Made by a program: the position numbers and the translations under genes. Positions 1 through 7,926 of a stretch of 64,000 nt of DNA are shown here, one piece after another; within the stretch, counting starts at the first letter, position 1; each line of letters starts with the position of its first letter. Where the stretch lies: the NCBI RefSeq assembly GCF_002846415.1, contig NZ_PJMX01000001.1, positions 6,944,001 through 7,008,000 of the forward strand, written 5' to 3'. The notes beneath the pieces are model-generated. The model searched no databases. It saw only the letters and a list, made by a program, of their open reading frames with translations, and was not told the origin of the DNA. This DNA comes from Streptomyces sp. TLI_146 (GTDB lineage: Bacteria; Actinomycetota; Actinomycetes; Streptomycetales; Streptomycetaceae).

Positions 1-691
1 TACGGCTGGTCGCCGCCGGGCGCGCCGGGAGCCCGCCGTCGGCGGCGAGCGGCAGCACCTCCACCGTGCGGAACGCGCCCGTCTGGGCCAGCGCCCGGTG
101 CAGATCGCGCAGCAGCGGGCGCCACATCGCCATCGTCGGACCCGCGTCGAAGACGATCCGCAGGTGCAGCCAGCGCTCCGGGCGCGGGCGCAGTACGGGG
201 AACCACCACTCGGGGCGGTCACCGGCCAGCGCGCCCCGGTGGGCGGTCGCCGTCTCGTCCAGCTCCCGCTCGTACGCCGACGGCACCCGCCGTTTCAGCG
301 GGCGCACGGCCCGCTGAAGCGCCAGGGGGTGCGCGAGCATCGCGGGCGCGGGTGCGAGGAGGGGCGCGTGCTTGCCGCCGGGCTCCGGCGCGGGCGCGGG
401 GGGCGGGGGTGTGCGCAGCGGTACGCGGTCGGGTTCCTCCGCCCGTACGGGCGGGTCGGGCTCGGGCGCCTCCGGCTCGGGCCCCGGTCCCTCCACCGCG
501 GGCTCGGGGCGCCGGTCGGGCAGCCGCCGGTCCAGGCCGCCGCTGTGGACCTCCGGCTCCGGCCGCATGTGCTGCGCCAGCCACAGCGCCTCGGCGAGCT
601 CCCGCCCCGTCGGCGCACGGCCGCCCGCCGCGGCGAGCACGCGCCGCAGCCGGTCCGCGAGATGCCGTTGCCCGGCGGGCTCAGAACTCAT
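1..691 (-). CDS. SAV_2336-like protein with vWA-like segment (partial, runs off left edge)
   Basis: This is the last visible gene of the minus-strand operon, and its C-terminus lies outside the window. The ATG at 691 overlaps the MoxR stop by 11 nt, implying translational coupling. The first 50 residues look like a small helical domain (...HLADRLRRVLAAAGGR...). Then comes a long Pro/Glu-rich linker, followed from about residue 175 by a beta-strand segment with FDAGPTMAMW. That segment resembles the metal-site strand (DxSxS-like) of von Willebrand A folds, here in the variant form DAGPT. The context next to MoxR and a trypsin-VMAP protein fits the SAV_2336 family of actinobacterial conflict operons. 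Family assignment is by resemblance and context. The C-terminal effector or sensor part cannot be seen. Confidence 0.7.
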   Translation of the reverse strand, partial: MSSEPAGQRHLADRLRRVLAAAGGRAPTGRELAEALWLAQHMRPEPEVHSGGLDRRLPDRRPEPAVEGPGPEPEAPEPDPPVRAEEPDRVPLRTPPPPAPAPEPGGKHAPLLAPAPAMLAHPLALQRAVRPLKRRVPSAYERELDETATAHRGALAGDRPEWWFPVLRPRPERWLHLRIVFDAGPTMAMWRPLLRDLHRALAQTGAFRTVEVLPLAADGGLPARPAATSR

Positions 692-1718
692 CGGGCCGCA
701 GGCCCTCCGGCTCCAGCTGCTGGCTCAGATACGGCATGAGATGCTCGGCGAGCTGCTCGCGCGAGGCGCCCTGGAGCCCCGAAGTGCGGGTCAGATAGAC
801 CGCGTTGAGCAGCTGGTCGGTGGCCAGCTCGCCGCCGGACGCGCGGTGCAGGAACGTGTCGACCAGCTCCAGTGCGTCGTGGTCGAGCTGCCCCAGATGC
901 GCCTCCACGATCGCCTTGAGCTGCTGCTTGTCCGGCTGCTTGAGCTCCAGCGTCACACAGCGGCGCAGGAACGCGGGCGGGAACTCGCGCTCGCCGTTGC
1001 TGGTGAGCACGACGAAGGGGAAGGCGTGGCAGCGGATACGGCCCCGGTGCACCGGCACACGGTCGTCGGCGCCCGCCACCATGATGTGCGCCTCGGGGTC
1101 GCGGTGCGCCGTCCGTACCAGCTCGGGGATCTCGAACTGCCCTTCCTCCAGGACGTTCAGCAGGTCGTTGGGCAGGTCCAGATCGCCCTTGTCGATCTCG
1201 TCGATCAGCAGGACCCGGGGGCGCAGGTGGGGCAGGAGCGCGGTGCCGAGCGGGCCGAGCCGCAGATGGTCCGCGATCTGCTCGCGTCGCGCCACGCCCC
1301 AGCCGTCGTCCCTTCCCTCCTCGCGCGCCGCGTACAGCCGCGACAGCGGGTCGTACTGGTACAGCCCGTCGTCCAGCGTGCTGCGGCTGGTGACGTTCCA
1401 GCGCAGCACCGGCCCCAGCATCAGCTCGCGCGCCACCGCGTACGGCAGGCTCGACTTGCCGCTTCCGGGCGGGCCCGTCACCAGCAGCGGGCGCCGCAAG
1501 TACAGGGCCGCGTTGACCAGTTCGACGCTCTGCTCGGTGACGACGTAGGTCTCGGCGCGGTGGGTGCGGTCCGGTGAGGAGGCCGCGTCGTCGGGGTCCT
1601 CGGACGGCGGCGGCAGCACCGGCTTCCCGTTGAAGGCGCGCCAGGGCGGCGGCGGAGGGAGCTGGGTGATGCCGTCGTGCGGCTCGCCGCCGCCGGTGTA
1701 CACGGGCCACAAGGACAT
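681..1718 (-). CDS. MoxR-family AAA+ ATPase
   Basis: 345 residues. Walker A (GPPGSGKS, residues 82-89) and Walker B (LLIDEID, 170-176) are intact, followed by KGDLDLPNDLLNVLEEGQFEIPEL, typical of MoxR helix and sensor regions. MoxR ATPases act as chaperone-like remodelling motors, usually with vWA proteins. A Pro-rich N-terminal extension of about 55 residues precedes the ATPase core. It starts 19 nt after the stop of the protease gene and overlaps the next gene, so the three are probably one transcript. In the VMAP-type ternary systems the ATPase is thought to license or relay activation between the sensor/protease and the vWA partner. That role is inferred from family knowledge, not shown here. 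Confidence 0.92.
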   Translation of the reverse strand: MSLWPVYTGGGEPHDGITQLPPPPPWRAFNGKPVLPPPSEDPDDAASSPDRTHRAETYVVTEQSVELVNAALYLRRPLLVTGPPGSGKSSLPYAVARELMLGPVLRWNVTSRSTLDDGLYQYDPLSRLYAAREEGRDDGWGVARREQIADHLRLGPLGTALLPHLRPRVLLIDEIDKGDLDLPNDLLNVLEEGQFEIPELVRTAHRDPEAHIMVAGADDRVPVHRGRIRCHAFPFVVLTSNGEREFPPAFLRRCVTLELKQPDKQQLKAIVEAHLGQLDHDALELVDTFLHRASGGELATDQLLNAVYLTRTSGLQGASREQLAEHLMPYLSQQLEPEGLRPDEF

Positions 1719-1737
1719 ACGGGCTGCTCCAGATCCT

Positions 1738-3474
1738 TCAGCTCAGCGGGGACCGGTCGGGCGGGGCGACGGCGGGGAAGCGGCGCGGGTCCTCCCAGAC
1801 GAGGGTGAGCCCGGCCGCCCAGTGCGGCGCGTCCTCGTCGTGCATGAACGCCTCCTTGCGCAACTTCAGTACGTGTCCGGGAAGTTCGCCGGGCGGCAGA
1901 TCGGCCAGCCAGCGGGCCAGCTCGTCCAGGAAGCCGCTGCCCCGGCACCCTTCGTCGCAGGCGGCCCCGGTGCAGCCGGTGTGCGGCCAGAGCACGATCG
2001 GCGAGGGCGCGTTCAGCGCGGCCCCGTGCGGCTCGGTGGCCGCCCGCGCCGGGTCCGGCGGCCGGGCGAAGCCCACCGGGCCGTACACGTCCTGGAGTTG
2101 GACGGAAAGCTTGTCCGGGCGGGGCGCCCTGCCGCACTCGATGCGGTGCACGGGGGAGCCGCGGCGGCCGTCGAGGGTCTCCCACATCTGGCGCAGCGTC
2201 CACTGGAGCCTCGGGTTCTTGCGGCGCAGCCGGTCCATGACGACGACCGGCGACACACAGCCGAGCGGCGGCTCGATGCCCTTGCGCCGCACCCACTGGT
2301 CGACCGGCTTGTGCAGCCAGTTGCGCGGCAGCGCGAACGCGACCAGCGCCCGGCCCCGGTCGTCGAGGTCCCCGAACGCGGCGTCGACCCGGTCCAGGAC
2401 CCACTCGCGCAGCTGTCTCTCGCCGGTGACGGTGGCCGCGTCGACGAGCCTGCGGCTGCCGTCCCGGTACGCGTACACCTCGACCAGAAGCGCGTTCCGG
2501 CCCTCGCCGCTGCGGTTGATCTCCACCAGGACCGGCGACCAGCCCAGGTCGGGGGCCCGGCCGGGGCCGCCGCCCGGGTCGTCGAAGCGGGCCCGGTAGG
2601 CGCGGGCCCACTCGCGCAGCCCGCTCCCGAGCCCGGGGTCCGGCGCCGGACCCTCGTCGGCCGCCGCCGCGAGCCGCACCGCGAACTCGGCCAGCGGCAG
2701 CGCGCCCGCCCTCGGCACCGACTCCGCCAGCAGATGCCACACGGCCTCCCACAGGTCGGCGAAGCAGCCGTCCGGGGGCGCGAGGCCCAGCGGCCCCACC
2801 GCCTGCCGGAACAGCCGGTCCGGGTCGGCCGCGCCCTCGGGCACGCGGGCCAGGAGCGCGGCCAGGGCCCGCTTCTCGGCGGCCTGGTGGCCGGGGGTCG
2901 GCACATGCTCGGCGAGCGGCGGCCAGGACCGGGCGAGGACCTGCGCCGAGACCATCCGCACCGGGTCCATCGAGGAGACCATGCCGACCACCTCGCCGCC
3001 CTCGGCCAGATGGACACCCGCCCCGCTGAAACCGCCGCTCACCGGCGTCCCGTACCCCTTCCAGTCCTCCAGCTGTGTCCACTCGTTGCTGGTCAACTCG
3101 GCCGCGCCGACGCGCAGTTCACTGATGACGCCCTCCTCGTAGTCCTCCGGGAAGCCGTGGGCGAGGAGCTTGGGCGGCGGGTACGCGTACGGCGCGTCCG
3201 GGCGGGCGAAGCGGGCGGGGCGGACCGGGACGGCCTCGGCCAGTTCGAGCACCGCCCAGTCGCCGGGGTCCCGGGAGCCGCCCGCCCAGCCGCCGCGCGC
3301 CACCACGCGCGCCGCGACCGGCGGGTGTCCCGGCAGCCCGGGAAAGCGCACCTCGGCCCGCTCCTCCTGCCACACCACATGGGCGCAGGTCAGCACCTGG
3401 CGGTCGGTGAACAGGAAGCCGGCGCCGACCGCGCCGCCGCACTCGATGTACGCGTGCCAGGAGGGTGACGCCAT
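1738..3474 (-). CDS. Trypsin-like serine protease fused to VMAP-type C-terminal region
   Basis: 578 residues from ATG 3474, which shares one base with the upstream TGA (TGATG); a GTG one codon earlier is also possible. Residues 1-190 form a trypsin-like protease with His32 (TCAHVV), Asp72 (DPGDWAVLELAE) and Ser150 (SGGFSGAG). No signal peptide is evident, so it should act in the cytoplasm. A helical middle region (about 220-300) resembles the small domains found in VMAP proteins. The C-terminal part (about 300-570) has the WLHKPVDQW and Cys-containing CTGAACDEGC segments and looks like a vWA-MoxR-associated C-terminal region. It sits between Trypco1 and MoxR in one operon. Protease function is well supported; the trigger and substrate are unknown. 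Confidence 0.85.
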   Translation of the reverse strand: MASPSWHAYIECGGAVGAGFLFTDRQVLTCAHVVWQEERAEVRFPGLPGHPPVAARVVARGGWAGGSRDPGDWAVLELAEAVPVRPARFARPDAPYAYPPPKLLAHGFPEDYEEGVISELRVGAAELTSNEWTQLEDWKGYGTPVSGGFSGAGVHLAEGGEVVGMVSSMDPVRMVSAQVLARSWPPLAEHVPTPGHQAAEKRALAALLARVPEGAADPDRLFRQAVGPLGLAPPDGCFADLWEAVWHLLAESVPRAGALPLAEFAVRLAAAADEGPAPDPGLGSGLREWARAYRARFDDPGGGPGRAPDLGWSPVLVEINRSGEGRNALLVEVYAYRDGSRRLVDAATVTGERQLREWVLDRVDAAFGDLDDRGRALVAFALPRNWLHKPVDQWVRRKGIEPPLGCVSPVVVMDRLRRKNPRLQWTLRQMWETLDGRRGSPVHRIECGRAPRPDKLSVQLQDVYGPVGFARPPDPARAATEPHGAALNAPSPIVLWPHTGCTGAACDEGCRGSGFLDELARWLADLPPGELPGHVLKLRKEAFMHDEDAPHWAAGLTLVWEDPRRFPAVAPPDRSPLS

Positions 3475-3851
3475 CACTGAGCTGCCGTGGCTCCGGGGTC
3501 CGGGGCGGTGATGGGCGCGGCGGGAGCGCCGCCGGTCCCCGGCGACCAGGACAGCTTCACCAGGAGGTGGCCCTCGACCGCCGTCCTGGCGATCACCGCG
3601 CCCGCCTCGGCGGTCAGCTTCACACCGAACTCCAGCTCCACCGCGTCCGGTTTGAGGCGGCCGTCGCGGAAGACGTGCAGCGCGGACTCGGCGGCCGCCC
3701 GGATGCCTTCGAGGGCGTTGTCGAACGTACGGGCCGCCTCGGACACCGAGTTGTCGCCCCGGCGCACCAACTTGGCGCCGGAGGAGTGCCGTTCGACCTC
3801 CACCACGACCCGCGCGCCTTCGTCGGTCTGGAACTCCATCAGCGCACCCAT
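3474..3851 (-). CDS. Trypco1 / CU044_2847-family small protein
   Basis: 125 residues, first gene of the operon. The ATG at 3851 has a GAGGGGG ribosome binding site five bases upstream; a second Met four codons later is a weaker alternative. The sequence MEFQTDEGARVVVEVER...SFDNAL-like helix...VELEFGVKLTAEAGAVIARTAVEGHLLVKLSW has the compact alpha/beta pattern of the trypsin-co-occurring domain 1 family (CU044_2847). These domains are regularly coupled to trypsin-like effectors in actinobacteria and are predicted adaptors in activation of the protease. It ends with a Gly/Ala/Pro tail. The stop overlaps the protease start by one base. Regulation is probably by a promoter in the 81-bp gap to the divergent araC-like gene. 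Confidence 0.85.
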   Translation of the reverse strand: MGALMEFQTDEGARVVVEVERHSSGAKLVRRGDNSVSEAARTFDNALEGIRAAAESALHVFRDGRLKPDAVELEFGVKLTAEAGAVIARTAVEGHLLVKLSWSPGTGGAPAAPITAPDPGATAAQ

Positions 3852-3932
3852 CGCCGCCCCCTCGCAGCCGTGCCGGACCGGGCGACCATTGTGGCGGAGC
3901 ACCCCGGCCGCTGTCCGGGTTAGCCTCGAATC

Positions 3933-4655
3933 ATGTACCGAGAGCGTGCCTCGCGGCTGGCCGGCGCGGTGGTCTGGGCGCGCACGGTGGAGCCGGGCGC
4001 CGTCCGCCCCGTCCTGCCGGACGGCTGCATGGACCTGCTGTGGCGCGACGGCAAGCTGTTCGTCGCCGGTCCCGACACGCACGCGTACGTCCCGGACGCG
4101 GCCGCCGGGGCCCGGTTCGCGGGCGTGCGGTTCGCGCCGGGCGCGGGCCCGGCGGCCCTGGGCGTACCGGCGCACGAGCTGCGCGACCGGCGCGTGGACC
4201 TCGACGCGCTCTGGCCGGGCGACGAGGTGCGCCGCCTCGCCGAACGGATCGCCGAGGCACCGGATCCGGCCACCGCCCTGGAGGCCGTGGCGCTGGCCAG
4301 GGCCGGGGAACCGGACCCGCTGATGCGGGCGGTGGCCGAGCGGCTCGCGGCGGGCGCCCCGGTCGCCGCGACGGCCGAGGCGGTCGGGCTCGGCGCCCGC
4401 CAGCTGCACCGCCGCTCCCTGGACGCCTTCGGCTACGGCCCCAAGACCCTCGCGCGCGTCCTGCGCCTTCAGCGGGCGCTCGACCTCGTGCTCGCGGGCG
4501 TGCCGTACGCGCAGGCGGCGCTCGCCGCGGGGTGCACCGACCAGGCGCACCTCGCCCGCGAGATGCGCGGCCTGGCCGGGACCACCCTCACCGCCTACGC
4601 CGACGCGGCGAAGAGGGAGACGCCCACCCCGTCCGGGTCGTGGAGCGTCGCGTAA
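3933..4655 (+). CDS. AraC-family transcriptional regulator
   Basis: 240 residues. The N-terminal half (MYRERASRL...VLPDGCMDLLWRDGKLFVAGPDTHAYV) matches the cupin-like sensor seen in AraC proteins of the DUF6597 type. The C-terminal 90 residues hold a two-helix-turn-helix AraC domain (VAATAEAVGLGARQLHRRSLDAFGYGPKTLARVLRLQRAL). It is divergent from the Trypco1 operon with an 81-bp gap, so it could control either that operon or its own. The 3' end overlaps the convergent VOC gene by 61 bp. Its ligand cannot be deduced. Confidence 0.88.
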   Translation: MYRERASRLAGAVVWARTVEPGAVRPVLPDGCMDLLWRDGKLFVAGPDTHAYVPDAAAGARFAGVRFAPGAGPAALGVPAHELRDRRVDLDALWPGDEVRRLAERIAEAPDPATALEAVALARAGEPDPLMRAVAERLAAGAPVAATAEAVGLGARQLHRRSLDAFGYGPKTLARVLRLQRALDLVLAGVPYAQAALAAGCTDQAHLAREMRGLAGTTLTAYADAAKRETPTPSGSWSVA

Positions 4656-4987
4656 CGCTGCCCCCAGAAGGCGTCGAAGGGCTTGAGGTGACCGGCGTAT
4701 CCGGCCGCCACCAGTTCCTCGTACAGCCGGTCCACCTCCTGCGGACTGTCGCAGACGAAGGCCAGGTCGGCGCGGCCGCCGCTCTGCGGGCGGGTCCAGT
4801 CCGGGTCGAAGGAGCGGATCACCTCCTCGGTGTCCCACAGGATCCGGGTGCCGCCCGGGAGCGTGTGCTCCACGTGCGGCTCGCCGTCGGCCCCGGCCGG
4901 GATGTCCAGGCCCAGGCGGCGGTAGAAGGCGAGCGAGGCGGCCATGTCGGAGACGATCAGGCCGATGGAGTCGAATCGTGCGTTCAT
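4595..4987 (-). CDS. VOC-family (glyoxalase/bleomycin-resistance fold) protein
   Basis: 130 residues beginning MNARFDSIGLIVSDMAASLAFYRRLGL and ending WGQRYATLHDPDGVGVSLFA. Two betaalphabetabetabeta repeats are recognisable, the usual vicinal-oxygen-chelate layout, including the late DPDG motif. Such proteins are metal-dependent isomerases or dioxygenases, or simply bind a small toxic ligand; nothing here settles which. The start is the ATG at 4987, chosen because the fold begins immediately. It overlaps the end of the convergent AraC gene by 61 bp, so the two transcripts may interfere. Confidence 0.85.
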   Translation of the reverse strand: MNARFDSIGLIVSDMAASLAFYRRLGLDIPAGADGEPHVEHTLPGGTRILWDTEEVIRSFDPDWTRPQSGGRADLAFVCDSPQEVDRLYEELVAAGYAGHLKPFDAFWGQRYATLHDPDGVGVSLFAASA

Positions 4988-5153
4988 GGCTCCAACGTAG
5001 GCTCGGCCCGGCCACGGGTCTTGTACGGAACGGACATGGACGCGGCGCCGGGGCTCGCGGGCCGCCGCCCGACCCGGTCGTGCGCGTTCCGCTTCCGTAC
5101 CCCCTTGGCGCACTCTGCCTGCCCGGCGGCGCCCGGCCGCGTAGCGTGGGCGC

Positions 5154-6656
5154 ATGGCTGCCGCCGATCAAGCGACCCGGACCGTGCCGAGCCGACAGGC
5201 CACGCGCGCCCCGCACCGGGACACCATGCGCCTCGCCCTGGCCGGCGTCGCCCTCGCGCTCGCCTGCGGCGCGGTCCAACTGGCCACCGGCGCCTGGCGG
5301 CTGCCGCTCGGCTGGGACGAGACCGTGTACGTCAGCCAGGTCGACCCCCGCGTCCCCGACGCCTTCTTCAGCGAGCCCCGGGCCCGGGGCATCAGCTGGC
5401 TCGCCGCGCCCGCCGCCCAGCTCACGGACTCGGTGCCGGTGCTGCGCGCCTGGATGCTGCTGCTCGCGGCCGCCGGGCTCACACTCGCCTTCCGCCCCTG
5501 GCTGCCCCTGGTGGGCCGCCGGGTCGTGCTGCTCGCCGCCGTCCTCTTCGCCGGTCTGTGGGTGGTGCAGTTCTACGCGGGCGAGGTCATGCCCAACCTG
5601 TACGTGGCGTACGGGGCGCTCGCCGGGGCGGGCTGGTTCCTGCACGCCGCCGCGGATCGCGACCGGCGGCGCGGACCGCTGCTCGCGGTGGCGCTGAGCG
5701 TGGCGTTCACGGCGCTCGTACGACCGTACGACGGCGGCTACTTGGCGGTGGCCCTGCTCGCGGCGGTCCTCACGGTACGGGCCTGGCGGCACCCGCGCCT
5801 GGCCGTCGCGGTGCTCGGCGGCCTCGCCGCCGGAGTGCTGCCCTGGGTGATCGAGGCGTATCTGCGCTTCGGCGGCCTCCTGGAGCGGGTGCACGGCGCG
5901 GGCGAGGCGCAGGGAGGGCTGAGCCTGCACAACGCGCTCGGCATGAACCTGATGACCCTCAACGGCCCGCTGCTGTGCCGCCCCTGCACCTCCGGCTGGC
6001 CCAACCCGCATCTGACCGCGGTGTGGTGGCTGGCCCTTCCCCTGCTCACCGCCCTCGGCGTGCTGTGCGCGGCCCGCACGGGGCGGGCGCGCACGGCGCT
6101 GCTCGCGGTCTGGTGCGCGGCGGTGCTCGGCGTGCCCTACCTCTTCGGCATCGGCTATGCGGCGCCGCGCTTCCTGATCCCCGCCTACGCGCTGCTCGCC
6201 CTGGTCGTCGCCGAGTGCGCGGCAGGGGCGGTGGAGGCGGCGCGGGGACGGTGGCGGCCGGTCGTGGTGGCCGCCCTCGCGGTGTGCCTGGGGCTCCAGC
6301 TCTGGGGCCAGTACGGGATCATGGACCGGCGTACCGCACGCCAGCAGGCGCTGCGCTCCGACGACGAGTGGCTGGTGGCCCGGCTCGGGGAGTACGGCAT
6401 CCGCCCGCCCTGCACGATCGTCGGCGAGCAGTCCCAGCCGCAGGCCTTCTACGGCGGCTGCTCCTCGCAGGCCAGCGACCGCGCGGACCGCACCCAGACG
6501 GTTCCGGGCATCGTGGCGGCGGCCCGGCGCACCCCGCTGGCCCTGGTCCAGCCGACGCCGGGCCCGCCCGCCTACGCCCGGTCGTGGCCCGCCCGCAAGG
6601 TGGTCACGCCCCGGACGGGGACGGTCTGGTACGTCTTCCTGGCACCCGCTCCCTGA
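5154..6656 (+). CDS. Multi-pass membrane protein, GT-C glycosyltransferase-like
   Basis: 500 residues with roughly ten hydrophobic segments from residue 25 to 400. After the first membrane segment comes LGWDETVYVSQVDPR, an acidic Asp-Glu pair in the first extracytoplasmic loop, as in polyprenyl-phosphate-dependent GT-C glycosyltransferases. The C-terminal 100 residues are a soluble extracytoplasmic domain with paired Cys (PPCTIVG...GGCSSQ). It may add a sugar to a lipid or protein at the outer membrane face, but the donor and acceptor are unknown. The ATG at 5154 is preceded by a short leader only. It appears to be transcribed alone. Confidence 0.7.
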   Translation: MAAADQATRTVPSRQATRAPHRDTMRLALAGVALALACGAVQLATGAWRLPLGWDETVYVSQVDPRVPDAFFSEPRARGISWLAAPAAQLTDSVPVLRAWMLLLAAAGLTLAFRPWLPLVGRRVVLLAAVLFAGLWVVQFYAGEVMPNLYVAYGALAGAGWFLHAAADRDRRRGPLLAVALSVAFTALVRPYDGGYLAVALLAAVLTVRAWRHPRLAVAVLGGLAAGVLPWVIEAYLRFGGLLERVHGAGEAQGGLSLHNALGMNLMTLNGPLLCRPCTSGWPNPHLTAVWWLALPLLTALGVLCAARTGRARTALLAVWCAAVLGVPYLFGIGYAAPRFLIPAYALLALVVAECAAGAVEAARGRWRPVVVAALAVCLGLQLWGQYGIMDRRTARQQALRSDDEWLVARLGEYGIRPPCTIVGEQSQPQAFYGGCSSQASDRADRTQTVPGIVAAARRTPLALVQPTPGPPAYARSWPARKVVTPRTGTVWYVFLAPAP

Positions 6657-6741
6657 GCTGTTCGCCCGAAAGCGCACGTCGAAGGCCGCTCGCGGCGGGC
6701 GCCGGGCCGCCCGATCCATAGGGCGGATCGATACTTGACGG

Positions 6742-7710
6742 GTGACGGAGAGAAAAACGAATGGATCGGCCTCGGGCCCGCCCGACCCGGACCGCCCCGC
6801 CCGCCCCCACGCCCCCCTCGACCTCACCCATCTGCGGACCTTCCTCGCCGTCCACCGCACCGGCAGCTTCACCGCCGCCGCGCGGCTGCTGAGCCTGTCC
6901 CAGCCCACCGTCACCACACAGATCCGCGCCCTGGAGCGGCAGCTCGGGCGGGAGCTGTTCGAGCGGCTGCCGCGCGGGGTGGCGCCGACGCCGTACGCCG
7001 ACGACCTCGTCGCACGCGTCGCCGCCCCGCTCGACGCGCTCGCGGCCGTCGCCGACCGCGGCCCCGGCGACGGCGCGCCCGCGCAGCCCGTGCACCTGGC
7101 CGGACCGGCCGAGTTCCTCTGCGTCACCGCACTGCCCGCCCTCGCGCCGCTGGTCGCGGACGGGCTGCGGCTGCACGTCGTCACCGGCCTCTCCGACGAA
7201 CTGCTCGACGGACTGCGCGCGGGCCGCCACGACCTGGTCGTCTCGACCGTGCGGCCGCGCGGGCGCACCCTGACCGCCGTACCGCTGGCCGACGAGGAGT
7301 TCGTGCTCGTGGCCGCGCCGGAGTGGGCGCGGCGGATCGGCGCCGGGCACGTCGCGGCGGACGGCCCGGCCGCGCTGGCCGGGGTGCCCCTGGTGACGTA
7401 CGCCGAGGACCTGCCCATCGCCCGTCGCTACTGGCGCCACGTCTTCGGCCGCCGCCTCACCGCCGAGGCCGCGCTCACCGTCCCCGACCTGCGCGGGGTC
7501 CTCGCGGCCGTGACGGCGGGCGCGGGCGTCACCGTGCTGCCCCGCTACCTGTGCCGCGCCGACCTCGACGCGGGCCGCCTGGTCGCCCTCCTCGAACCCG
7601 AGGACGCGCCGATCAACACCGCGTACCTGGTCCAGCGCCCGGGCACCCCCGACAACCCCCAAGTCACGCGCTTACGGGACCGGCTGCTGGCGCTGGCGGG
7701 GGAGTGGTGA
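6742..7710 (+). CDS. LysR-family transcriptional regulator
   Basis: 322 residues from GTG 6742. The winged HTH lies at about residues 27-90 (LTHLRTFLAVHRTGSFTAAARLLSLSQPTVTTQIRALERQLGRELFERL), followed by a periplasmic-binding-protein-like effector domain. There is a Pro/Arg-rich N-terminal extension of about 25 residues. LysR proteins usually act on a divergent neighbour, but the upstream gene is co-directional, so its target is not obvious. The GTG lies close to a possible -10 (GATACT at 6729), which would allow a leaderless mRNA. Confidence 0.92.
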   Translation: MTERKTNGSASGPPDPDRPARPHAPLDLTHLRTFLAVHRTGSFTAAARLLSLSQPTVTTQIRALERQLGRELFERLPRGVAPTPYADDLVARVAAPLDALAAVADRGPGDGAPAQPVHLAGPAEFLCVTALPALAPLVADGLRLHVVTGLSDELLDGLRAGRHDLVVSTVRPRGRTLTAVPLADEEFVLVAAPEWARRIGAGHVAADGPAALAGVPLVTYAEDLPIARRYWRHVFGRRLTAEAALTVPDLRGVLAAVTAGAGVTVLPRYLCRADLDAGRLVALLEPEDAPINTAYLVQRPGTPDNPQVTRLRDRLLALAGEW

Positions 7711-7827
7711 GCGGGCGCGGATAAATCAGTTGGCCGGGTCCGGGGACCGGCGTTATGGTGACTGCGTTCCGTACGGCGGCCGTTGGCCGGCGTACTCCGG
7801 CTGTGAACCCGATCCGGGAGGTGTGAG

Positions 7828-7899
7828 ATGGCTGTCATCGCGATGGGCGCTGCCCTCATCCAGAAGCGCATCAATTCCACTCCCGTGGCCGCCGGCTGA
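7828..7899 (+). CDS. Putative 23-residue small protein upstream of rsgA
   Basis: ATG at 7828 follows a strong ribosome binding site (GGGAGG, spaced six to seven bases) and reads MAVIAMGAALIQKRINSTPVAAG before TGA. It lies in the 216-bp gap between the LysR gene and rsgA, 27 bp before the rsgA start. The N-terminal ten residues are hydrophobic, followed by a basic patch (QKR). It could be a genuine small protein or a translated leader that tunes rsgA expression. I do not recognise a family. Support is the RBS and position only. Confidence 0.45.
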   Translation: MAVIAMGAALIQKRINSTPVAAG

Positions 7900-7926
7900 A
7901 CCCAACGCACCGCCGGGGCCACCCTT

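Noticed and set aside
3852..7418. Very long minus-strand open frame
   Set aside because: It is the antisense shadow of plus-strand genes in a GC-rich genome; its only real part is the Trypco1 gene at its end.
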